Positions 1 to 7,159 of a DNA stretch of 64,000 bases are shown one piece after another. The DNA lies in assembly GCF_025847235.1 (NCBI RefSeq), contig NZ_JAOZEW010000016.1, forward strand, positions 62,001 through 126,000, in the 5' to 3' direction. The notes under the pieces are model-generated. The model ran no database searches and was not told the origin of the DNA. It saw only the letters and a program-made list of their open reading frames with translations. The DNA is from Flavobacterium shii (GTDB lineage: Bacteria; Bacteroidota; Bacteroidia; Flavobacteriales; Flavobacteriaceae). A program made the position numbers and the translations under genes. Every line of letters begins with the position of its first letter. Positions within the stretch are counted from its first letter, which is position 1.

Positions 1-1070
1 CTCCGGCTAAAGCCAAAGAGGATTTACAAATCGTTTTTACTTCGCTACACGGAACTTCGATAAAATCGATCCCTCCTACTTTATCTCAAGCGGGTTATAC
101 TAATGTACATATTGTACCTGAGCAAGCGGTTCCAAATGGTGATTTTCCAACTGTAAAATCGCCAAACCCCGAGGAACCAGAGGCACTAACAATGGCATTG
201 GCACTGGCTGTTAAAACCAATTCGGATATTGTTGTAGGTACTGATCCTGATTGTGATCGTTTAGGCGTTGCAGTTCGTAACAACGAAGGCAAAATGATTT
301 TACTAAACGGAAATCAAACTATGGTTTTAATGACTTCTTTTTTATTAAAACAATGGAAAAAAGCTGGAAAAATTAACGAAAAACAATTCGTAGGTTCTAC
401 TATTGTTTCGACTCCTATGATGATGGAGTTGGCAACCAGTTACGATGTAGAATGTAAAGTAGGTTTAACAGGCTTTAAGTGGATTGCCAAAATGATCAAA
501 GACTTTCCTGAGCTTGAATTTATTGGAGGTGGAGAAGAAAGCTTTGGATTTATGGTTGGCGATGCTGTACGTGATAAAGATGCCGTTGCTGCTACTTTAT
601 TAATTTGCGAAATGGCTGCCCAGGCAAAAGCTAGTGGAAGTTCTGTTTATAAAGAACTTTTAAAACTTTATGTTGAGCACGGTTTTTACAAAGAACACTT
701 AGTTGCATTGACAAAAAAAGGAATGCAAGGGTTAGAAGAAATTAGTCAGATGATGATTAATTTACGCGAAAATCCTGTAAAAGAAATAAACGGACAAAGA
801 GTAATAATGGTTGAAGATTATCAATCCTCAACGGCATTAAACTTATTGACGGATGAAGTATCAGAAATGACTATTCCGAAGTCGAATGTATTAATTTATT
901 ATACTGAAGATGGTTCTAAAATTTGTGCAAGACCAAGTGGAACTGAACCTAAAATTAAATTTTACATTAGTGTAAATACTCATCTTGACTCTGTAGAAGA
1001 TTTTGATGCAACTGAAGCTGTATTAGACAAAAAAATAAAAAACATTATTGCAGCAATGCATTTAATCTAA
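1..1070 (+). CDS. Phosphoglucomutase/phosphomannomutase, 3' part
   Basis: Open from the window edge (reading frame from base 3) to TAA at 1068-1070, so the N-terminus with the catalytic phosphoserine loop lies outside. The visible 355 residues carry the other hallmarks of the alpha-D-phosphohexomutase family: the metal-binding loop DPDCDR, the sugar-binding loop GGEESFGF, and the C-terminal phosphate-binding RPSGTEPK. These enzymes interconvert hexose 1- and 6-phosphates in the cytoplasm, feeding glycogen and cell-envelope sugar synthesis. The GEESFGF form is typical of the PGM2-like phospho-sugar mutases of Bacteroidota. Glucose versus mannose preference cannot be decided from sequence alone. 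The family call is secure. Confidence 0.93.
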   Translation, partial: PAKAKEDLQIVFTSLHGTSIKSIPPTLSQAGYTNVHIVPEQAVPNGDFPTVKSPNPEEPEALTMALALAVKTNSDIVVGTDPDCDRLGVAVRNNEGKMILLNGNQTMVLMTSFLLKQWKKAGKINEKQFVGSTIVSTPMMMELATSYDVECKVGLTGFKWIAKMIKDFPELEFIGGGEESFGFMVGDAVRDKDAVAATLLICEMAAQAKASGSSVYKELLKLYVEHGFYKEHLVALTKKGMQGLEEISQMMINLRENPVKEINGQRVIMVEDYQSSTALNLLTDEVSEMTIPKSNVLIYYTEDGSKICARPSGTEPKIKFYISVNTHLDSVEDFDATEAVLDKKIKNIIAAMHLI

Positions 1071-1221
1071 ATGAATACACTGGCAACAAATGACGCTCCA
1101 CAACTATTAAATTCGATTGTCGATTTAATAGACAAGATAAATCATATTGTTGCAAAAACTGTTAATCAAAGAAATAGAGATTACGAAAATAAAACACAAA
1201 GTTTCATTAAGTTAAACATTA

Positions 1222-1250
1222 CAATTGTGCACACACTGTGTGCACAATTG
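1222..1250. promoter_or_regulatory. 29-bp perfect palindrome
   Basis: Two 14-base arms, CAATTGTGCACACA and its exact reverse complement, flank a single C at 1236. It lies in the 280-bp gap between the mutase and the ABC exporter, about 100 bp before the exporter start. No T-tract follows and almost no loop is available, so a DNA operator for a dimeric regulator fits better than a terminator. No regulator is known for it. Confidence 0.55.
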
Positions 1251-1350
1251 AGTTTATCACGAAATACCTAACAAGATTACCAGAAAAAAATTATTGCTAG
1301 AAAAATTGGAAAAACCCATAGCTATAGCAGAAAATAACACAAGAAAATAA

Positions 1351-3177
1351 ATGAACAATTTCAAAAAAATATTCCCTTTTATATTTCCATATAAAAGATA
1401 TGCATACATGAACATTTTTTTTAATATTCTATATGCATTATTTAGTACGCTTTCGTTTATGGCATTGATCCCTATGATCCAGGTATTATTTGACCAGACC
1501 AAAAGAAATACTACCATGCCTGTTTATAAAGGAATCTGGGAAATAAAAGAATTTGGGGAAAACTATTTAAGCTATTTCATCACACAAGCTACTGATGCTT
1601 ATGGAGTAGGTTACACACTATCGATAATGGTAGCAGTAATTATTTCGATATTTTTATTGAAAAACTTATGTGATTATCTCGCCATGTTTTTCATTACTTT
1701 TTTAAGAAATGGTGTCTTAAGAGATATGCGTAATGCGATGTATAAAAAAACACTTGAATTACCTTTATCATTTTTCTCCGAAAAAAGAAAAGGTGATGTT
1801 ATTTCTCGTATTTCAGGTGATGTAAACGAAGTACAAACTTCATTTCTTGCAATTCTTGAACTTATCGTAAAAGAACCGCTTACGATTGTGTTTACAATTA
1901 TTGCTATGCTTGCTATAAGCCCACAATTAACTCTTTTTGTTTTTATTTTTATTCCTGTTTCTGGTTACATTATCTCTTTGATAGGGAAACAATTAAAGAA
2001 ACAATCAACCAAAGCGCAGCAAGAGCAAGGTATATTCTTATCTACTATTGAAGAAACATTAGGCGGATTGAAAGTGGTAAAAGGATACAACTCTGAGAAT
2101 TATTTTAATAGTGTTTTTCAAGACTCTACTCAACGTTTTTTTAAATTATCAAATAGTATTGGTAATCGCCAGAATTTAGCTTCTCCTGCAAGTGAATTTA
2201 TGGGAATCATGGTAATCGCAATTTTACTTTGGTACGGTGGCCAAATGGTTTTAATCGAAAAAACATTAAATGGCGCCTCATTTATTGCATACATGGGACT
2301 AGCATACAATATCCTTACACCTGCAAAAGCGATTTCTAAAGCTTCTTATGGAGTAAAAAGAGGTAACGCAGCTGCAGAACGTGTATTGGAAATTCTTGAT
2401 CAGGAAAACCCCATTACAAGTAAAGTTGATGCTGTAGAAAAATCAACTTTTGATTCGGATATCACTATTCAAAACATCAACTTTAAATATGAAGACGAAA
2501 ATGTATTAAAAGACTTTTCTCTTCAAATTAAAAAAGGTCAAACTGTAGCATTAGTTGGACAATCTGGAAGCGGAAAAAGTACAATTGCTAATTTACTTAC
2601 CCGTTTTTATGATGTAAACCAAGGAAGCATTGCAATCGACAATGTTAATATTAAAGACATTTCTTTAAATTCACTTCGCGGTTTAATGGGATTGGTTACT
2701 CAGGATAGCATCTTGTTTAACGATACTATAAAAGCTAATATTTCATTAGGAAAATTAGATGCAACCGATGAAGAAATCATCGAAGCTTTAAAAATCGCAA
2801 ATGCTTTTGAATTTGTAAAAGAATTACCATTAGGGATTTACACTAATATTGGAGATAGCGGAAACAAACTTTCGGGCGGACAAAAGCAACGTTTATCGAT
2901 TGCTCGTGCTGTACTTAAAAACCCTCCAATTATGATTCTTGACGAAGCAACATCTGCATTGGATACCGAAAGCGAGAAATTTGTACAGGTAGCACTTGAA
3001 AACATGATGCAAAACCGTACTTCGATTGTTATTGCGCACCGTTTATCTACTATTCAGAAAGCAGATTTAATCGTTGTCATGCAAAAGGGTAAAATTGTAG
3101 AACAAGGAACTCACGATAAACTAATAGCTCTAAACGGAACTTATAATAAATTGGTTAGCATGCAGTCGTTTGAATAA
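1351..3177 (+). CDS. MsbA-like ABC exporter (fused permease-ATPase)
   Basis: A 608-residue half-transporter. Residues 1-340 form the six-helix exporter domain, with clear hydrophobic spans near 20-45, 85-115, 160-215 and 285-305. Residues 365-605 are the nucleotide-binding domain: Walker A GQSGSGKST near 403, signature LSGGQKQR near 508, Walker B IMILDEATSALD near 527 and the switch His in IAHRLST near 562. Such homodimeric exporters flip lipids, including lipid A core, or export drugs across the inner membrane. All catalytic motifs are intact. The substrate is not given by sequence, and MsbA is one possibility. The gene stands alone, with the DUF2971 gene 37 bp downstream. Confidence 0.93.
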   Translation: MNNFKKIFPFIFPYKRYAYMNIFFNILYALFSTLSFMALIPMIQVLFDQTKRNTTMPVYKGIWEIKEFGENYLSYFITQATDAYGVGYTLSIMVAVIISIFLLKNLCDYLAMFFITFLRNGVLRDMRNAMYKKTLELPLSFFSEKRKGDVISRISGDVNEVQTSFLAILELIVKEPLTIVFTIIAMLAISPQLTLFVFIFIPVSGYIISLIGKQLKKQSTKAQQEQGIFLSTIEETLGGLKVVKGYNSENYFNSVFQDSTQRFFKLSNSIGNRQNLASPASEFMGIMVIAILLWYGGQMVLIEKTLNGASFIAYMGLAYNILTPAKAISKASYGVKRGNAAAERVLEILDQENPITSKVDAVEKSTFDSDITIQNINFKYEDENVLKDFSLQIKKGQTVALVGQSGSGKSTIANLLTRFYDVNQGSIAIDNVNIKDISLNSLRGLMGLVTQDSILFNDTIKANISLGKLDATDEEIIEALKIANAFEFVKELPLGIYTNIGDSGNKLSGGQKQRLSIARAVLKNPPIMILDEATSALDTESEKFVQVALENMMQNRTSIVIAHRLSTIQKADLIVVMQKGKIVEQGTHDKLIALNGTYNKLVSMQSFE

Positions 3178-3214
3178 ATTTTCATAATTTAGAGATATCT
3201 AAGCTGTAAAACTT

Positions 3215-3916
3215 ATGTATCGTCACAATTCAAACATAACCCTTCCCGAAGATCCTGATACTATTGTTTGGAAATACTTAGATTTATCTAAATTCCTGGA
3301 CTTATTAATGTCAAAAAAACTATTCATGTCTCGTTCTGATAAATTTGAAGATCAGTACGAGGGCACGTTTAGCGAACCTACTTACGAAGAGATTAAAAAG
3401 CTCGCGATAGACAATCCCGATTTTATAAATTATTACAAAACGCATCGCGAAAAAGTAGCAATAAGCAGTTGGCATATTAATGAGTACGAATCGTTTGCCA
3501 TGTGGCAGATATTTACCCAAAACAGCGAAGGATTAGCAATTCAATCTACCATTGGGAGATTGCAAAAAGCATTGAAACGAGAAAACTGTTTTGATCAGTA
3601 TATAGGCGAAGTAAATTACATCGATTACAAAAAAGAATACATTCCGTTTGACGATTTATTCTTTCCTTTTTTATTTAAAAGAAAAAGTTTTCAATATGAG
3701 CGCGAGGTACGAATAATTACAGATACCTCCAAAAGCGATATTAAAATTAATGATGGATTAAGAATCAGTGTTGACCTTAAACATCTTATCGAAAGATTAT
3801 ACATTCATCCTAAATCGGAGAACTGGTATAAAAAACTCGTAATTGATTTAGTTCATAAACTAGGTTATGATTTTGATATCGAAAAATCGGATCTGGAGAG
3901 TGATATATTGATTTAG
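3215..3916 (+). CDS. DUF2971 family protein
   Basis: A 233-residue soluble protein without signal peptide or membrane segments. The N-terminal part (WKYLDLSKFLDLLMSKKLFMSR, then KFEDQYEGTF) and the SSWHINEYESFAMWQIF segment near residue 90 are the recognisable pattern of the DUF2971 family, whose biochemical role is unknown. Family members are scattered and often sit in accessory or defence-rich regions. Here the gene is 37 bp downstream of the ABC exporter and borders the T6SS-like island, so it may belong to either or neither. No terminator is obvious behind it. Confidence 0.75.
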   Translation: MYRHNSNITLPEDPDTIVWKYLDLSKFLDLLMSKKLFMSRSDKFEDQYEGTFSEPTYEEIKKLAIDNPDFINYYKTHREKVAISSWHINEYESFAMWQIFTQNSEGLAIQSTIGRLQKALKRENCFDQYIGEVNYIDYKKEYIPFDDLFFPFLFKRKSFQYEREVRIITDTSKSDIKINDGLRISVDLKHLIERLYIHPKSENWYKKLVIDLVHKLGYDFDIEKSDLESDILI

Positions 3917-4003
3917 TTTTTTTTATTTTGGTAGTATCTCACTAACTGTGTAAGTTAAAAAATAATGGGACCATTAAACCACAATCATTTTTTTTAAATT
4001 ATA

Positions 4004-4260
4004 TTAATATTTCTTCTCTTCTCCTTCTCCAAATTTCATAGTAATAGGTATTCCAATATAATTTGGAATTAATTTAATCGGATCAAATGACTTTTGTGCT
4101 TTATTTTTTGAATCCTGTTTTAATGTTAACATAACCAGCCACTATTAAACCTGAAAATTTAGTAGTCCAATCAATCATATTGTCATAATTTGCGTTGGGG
4201 CTCGCAGTTATTTTAAAATAACAATCCCCTTTAATTCTATTAGTTAAAATAAGCTGTCTT
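4004..4260 (-). pseudogene. Frameshifted C-terminal remnant of a lipoprotein-type gene
   Basis: No intact gene lies at 3917-4287. On the minus strand two overlapping frames give protein-like text: one starts near 4250 and runs through DCYFKITASPNANYDN and IDWTTKFSGLIVAGYV to a stop near 4111, the other continues through SFDPIKLIPNYIGIPITMKF to EGEEKKY and a stop at 4004. A frameshift near 4120 would join them. The end matches the remnant at 5177-5367 (IIP.Y.G, MKF, EGEEKKY), so both derive from one gene family. The family is not recognised. Confidence 0.5.
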
Positions 4261-4276
4261 GTAATTGAGACAGCTT
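4251..4276 (-). terminator. Hairpin after the 290-aa lipoprotein gene
   Basis: Nine-bp stem AAGCTGTCT/AGACAGCTT with an 8-nt loop, just after the minus-strand lipoprotein stop at 4288. It is followed in transcript direction by ATTTTAA rather than a clean U-run, so it is a moderate terminator candidate. Confidence 0.5.
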
Positions 4277-4287
4277 AATTCTTCATT

Positions 4288-5160
4288 TTATCTTATTACT
4301 TCTAATGGAGCTCCGGGCTTTGGGCGATGAAATATAAAACCAAAATAATCAGTATATTGATCTGTTTCATAAACTAAAGGTGAAAAACCATCTTTATCCT
4401 CTAAAACAGCTAAACGACCATCACTATAGAATTTAGAAAAATCAATAGGATACATTTTTCCTTTTGCATCGAGTATTCTTTGTTTTATCTCATTATGCTC
4501 TTCGTTGACTTCAGATGAATTATAAAAAGCAATTAGATTTTCCTGATGTCTTCTTTCAATAATTTTATAATATTCGATGTAGTTGCCTGAATTTATTAAA
4601 TTCCAAGTTTTTAAATAAAATTGCTGGACTTCATTTAATAAATGATCCTTATTCTCTTCCTTCAAATTAAATGAATATATCCAGCCAGTGACCTTATATG
4701 GTACAATAGCTTCAAAAGTCCAAGATTGCAAATATGTGTATTTGTCTTTAGATAAACTTTCATTAAATACACACTCTTGTACAACCTTTACGTCTGGCGA
4801 ATCAAAGCCATTATATTGTACAATTTTAAAGGAATAATTTTGTAATTCACTTTTTGTAAGTTTGTCTGCTGAATGCAAAATTATTTGCAACATTTGAACT
4901 CCAGAAGATAGAATATCACCATTAATTGGTAATGTAATAATTGAAGCTTCCTTATCTTTATGCGAATAAATTGAAATCCCATTAACAAAAATCTCAAATG
5001 CTCCTATTGAATGAACTTTTATAGCGTATATCGGCTGTGTTTTATTCATCATTTTATTTTCCTCTTTTTTTATTTTTATATGTTTGCTATTATTATTTTC
5101 TTTCTTTTGACAACTTGCTATATTAAACATAAGTAGTCCTATTAAAATCATATTTTTCAT
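4288..5160 (-). CDS. Lipoprotein, candidate T6SS-island immunity protein
   Basis: 290 residues starting with a lipoprotein signal peptide (ILIGLLMFNIASC, Cys17 as lipidation site), so it is probably anchored in the periplasm or outer membrane. After a Lys/Asn-rich linker, a beta-rich domain holds FEIFVNGISIYSHKD and LPINGDILSSGVQ. The C-terminus ends in HRPKPGAPLEVIR. The same layout is seen at low identity in the 319-residue lipoprotein at 6200-7159 (ND.I, SGKQ.I.I, TKPIILYMPAGSNELKVW), so the two look like diverged paralogues. Their position downstream of PAAR-like and large putative effector genes suggests immunity proteins, which is inference from context only. Confidence 0.6.
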   Translation of the reverse strand: MKNMILIGLLMFNIASCQKKENNNSKHIKIKKEENKMMNKTQPIYAIKVHSIGAFEIFVNGISIYSHKDKEASIITLPINGDILSSGVQMLQIILHSADKLTKSELQNYSFKIVQYNGFDSPDVKVVQECVFNESLSKDKYTYLQSWTFEAIVPYKVTGWIYSFNLKEENKDHLLNEVQQFYLKTWNLINSGNYIEYYKIIERRHQENLIAFYNSSEVNEEHNEIKQRILDAKGKMYPIDFSKFYSDGRLAVLEDKDGFSPLVYETDQYTDYFGFIFHRPKPGAPLEVIR

Positions 5161-5176
5161 TAGTCAAAGTGCATCA

Positions 5177-5367
5177 TTAGTATTTCTTTTCTTCTCCCTC
5201 TCTAAATTTCATAATAATTGCAGTTCCTGTGTAACTTGGAATTATCCCAAATAGATTTATTTATTTTTTAGGAATTTTTATAACTTTTTATTCTTCTTTT
5301 TATCTAATAACTTCTAATTACAACCCAACAAACAGCAAAAACATGCAATAACTACAAATTGTTTCAT
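5177..5367 (-). pseudogene. Collapsed lipoprotein gene remnant
   Basis: From ATG at 5367 the minus strand encodes a lipoprotein signal peptide (MKQFVVIACFCCLLGCN) that stops directly after its lipobox Cys and Asn. About 100 bp later another frame gives FGIIPSYTGTAIIMKFREG followed by EEKKY and a stop at 5177, matching the tail of the remnant at 4004. The middle of the gene is missing. This is the start and end of one lipoprotein gene after internal deletion, next to intact lipoproteins of the island. Confidence 0.55.
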
Positions 5368-5435
5368 ATTAAATAAATTTTATCTGAAGGTATTAGTTCG
5401 GAATCCCACACAGCAGTCGGGATATATATTAACTT

Positions 5436-6047
5436 TCATGTGTTGTACCCTCCCATTTTTAAAATGCCTTTTTCAGTCATGCTCTTAGGTAGATAGGAAT
5501 AAAATAAAAAACAAGCGTTGAATAAATGATAAAAAATAGCTGTAAATAATAATCTTATATTTGAATCCCTCAGATCTTTATAGCCTAAATATTGCTCAAA
5601 AATCCCTGTAAGTGAAAAACAAATAGTTCCTACAACCACCCAAAGAAAAACAACCCCGAAAAGTTTAAATAATAGACTATCCTTATCTCTTCCAATCGTA
5701 AAAGCAATACTTAAAATTTCAATTAAAAATCCTACTCCTTGCAATAATTGTCTAGGATTATCAAATTGTAAGCTCTTATAAAGAAAAAAAACAGGACCAC
5801 ATAATATGAATATTAAATCCGATCTGAAATTAAAATTCACATTTCTTATTTTGTAAATAAAATAACTAATTGTTGCAATAATGATGAATATAAAAAGTGG
5901 TGAAACGATGATCAATATAAAATTAGAGCTGAGCTCCTGATTCATATCATCCAACATAAATGCTTCTAAATAAAGATTAGATAAGTAAATACTATTCAGT
6001 ACAGATAGTGTCGAAATAATAATATAGATTATTCTCTTTATTATCAT
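5436..6047 (-). CDS. Multi-pass membrane protein of the T6SS-like island
   Basis: 203 residues, mostly hydrophobic, with five or six probable membrane helices (about 5-25, 42-66, 76-95, 105-120, 130-152, 168-188). I do not recognise a family. It starts 2 bp after the stop of a 44-residue membrane protein gene and belongs to the same minus-strand run as the PAAR-like and lipoprotein genes. A polytopic membrane protein here could be immunity to a pore-forming or membrane-active effector, but no motif supports a specific role. About 70 bp downstream lies the decayed lipoprotein remnant. Confidence 0.6.
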   Translation of the reverse strand: MIIKRIIYIIISTLSVLNSIYLSNLYLEAFMLDDMNQELSSNFILIIVSPLFIFIIIATISYFIYKIRNVNFNFRSDLIFILCGPVFFLYKSLQFDNPRQLLQGVGFLIEILSIAFTIGRDKDSLLFKLFGVVFLWVVVGTICFSLTGIFEQYLGYKDLRDSNIRLLFTAIFYHLFNACFLFYSYLPKSMTEKGILKMGGYNT

Positions 6048-6049
6048 GC

Positions 6050-6184
6050 TTAGGGTTCATTTAAAAAATATTTAATCTTGATAAAAAGCACTAAAAGCAT
6101 TCCTAGTAAAGCCACTATAAAAAACCAAAAAGTCAAATAACATCCTACAGCTTTTTTTTCTCCTATTTTATTTTTTTTAGACAT
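6050..6184 (-). CDS. Small single-span membrane protein (44 aa)
   Basis: ATG at 6182-6184, stop at 6050-6052. The product has a Lys-rich N-terminus (MSKKNKIGEKKAVGC) followed by one strong membrane helix (FWFFIVALLGMLLVLFI). It sits 15 bp after the stop of the 319-residue lipoprotein and 2 bp before the 203-residue membrane protein. This tight spacing, a full helix and no internal stop support a real gene in the island operon. Inside-positive topology would place the N-terminus in the cytoplasm. Function unknown. Confidence 0.55.
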   Translation of the reverse strand: MSKKNKIGEKKAVGCYLTFWFFIVALLGMLLVLFIKIKYFLNEP

Positions 6185-6199
6185 TTGATAATATTTACA

Positions 6200-7159
6200 T
6201 TACCATACTTTTAGTTCATTGCTTCCAGCAGGCATATAGAGAATAATTGGTTTCGTTGCTCCATCTATCCCTTTGTCAGTTTTAAATTCTACATTTAAAA
6301 TTTCGGTCTTATCTTTTTTATTCCTAAGAAGTCCTAGTTTATTATTAGCATACAGACCTATTTCATAATTTTTAATAGCATCTACTTTTCTATCGATTAC
6401 ATTTAATTTCAGCCTTGTTATATCCATGTTTTCTACCTTGTCTTCAGTAATTAATTCTTGCTTTGTAGCGTAGAGATATGAACAAGATTTTAAATCGCTA
6501 TTTTCTATTTCTTTCATAAAATTGAACCAATCCCCTTTTACTAATAAATCTCTTAATTGATTATATTTTTTCAATATTTTTTCATCTATATTAGGGACTT
6601 TGGATAAGTCCTGAGCTGTTTCTAAATCTCTACTAAAATCAAATGGGACAGAAGCTTCAAATGGTATTTTTAGTTCTAAATAAGGTGTTTTTTTACTACC
6701 AACATCTTCGGGTAATTCTACATGAGCTAAATTTGTATAAGTATCTACTCCATCATCTTTGTCTTTGGCATATTTTAGTTTTACATCTACATCGGCATTA
6801 TCAGCTATAAACTCTTCTCCCTCTTTAGGATATATTTGTATTGTTATAATTTGTTTACCTGATTTTGGTATATAATCGTTTATAAATAGAGGTGTACTCG
6901 CTCCAGTATTATCAAAAAAAGTTATCCAATGTGGTATATCGTTACAAGATACCAATACCCTGCAATTATTTTTATTGACTTGCAATATGTATAGAGGTCT
7001 TGTGTCAAACTTTTCTATTTTATCATATTTTTTACTTTGATAAGCAATAATTTCTTCTTCCATTTTTTTTTGAATTATAGGATTACTTTTTGAATTCTGT
7101 GCACAGCTATTTATAAAGAATAGACTTAAGATGCTAATACTAATTTTTTTAAAACACAT
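6200..7159 (-). CDS. Lipoprotein of the T6SS-like island (319 aa)
   Basis: The N-terminal signal peptide with lipobox (LFFINSCAQ, Cys19) predicts a lipoprotein. The mature part begins with a charged coil (QKKMEEEIIAYQSKKYDKIE), then a beta-rich region containing YILQVNKNNCRVLVSCNDIP, and ends with TKPIILYMPAGSNELKVW. The order of elements resembles the 290-residue lipoprotein at 4288-5160. Its start overlaps the end of the 878-residue protein gene by 11 bp, so the two are probably translationally coupled, the arrangement expected of a toxin with cognate immunity protein. That pairing is inference; no immunity family was recognised. Confidence 0.62.
   Translation of the reverse strand: MCFKKISISILSLFFINSCAQNSKSNPIIQKKMEEEIIAYQSKKYDKIEKFDTRPLYILQVNKNNCRVLVSCNDIPHWITFFDNTGASTPLFINDYIPKSGKQIITIQIYPKEGEEFIADNADVDVKLKYAKDKDDGVDTYTNLAHVELPEDVGSKKTPYLELKIPFEASVPFDFSRDLETAQDLSKVPNIDEKILKKYNQLRDLLVKGDWFNFMKEIENSDLKSCSYLYATKQELITEDKVENMDITRLKLNVIDRKVDAIKNYEIGLYANNKLGLLRNKKDKTEILNVEFKTDKGIDGATKPIILYMPAGSNELKVW

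Noticed and set aside
1071..1271. 66-codon frame starting right after the mutase stop
   Set aside because: It contains the 29-bp palindrome in its coding part, has no recognisable protein features and no ribosome-binding context. A chance frame is more likely, though coupling to the mutase stop is noted.
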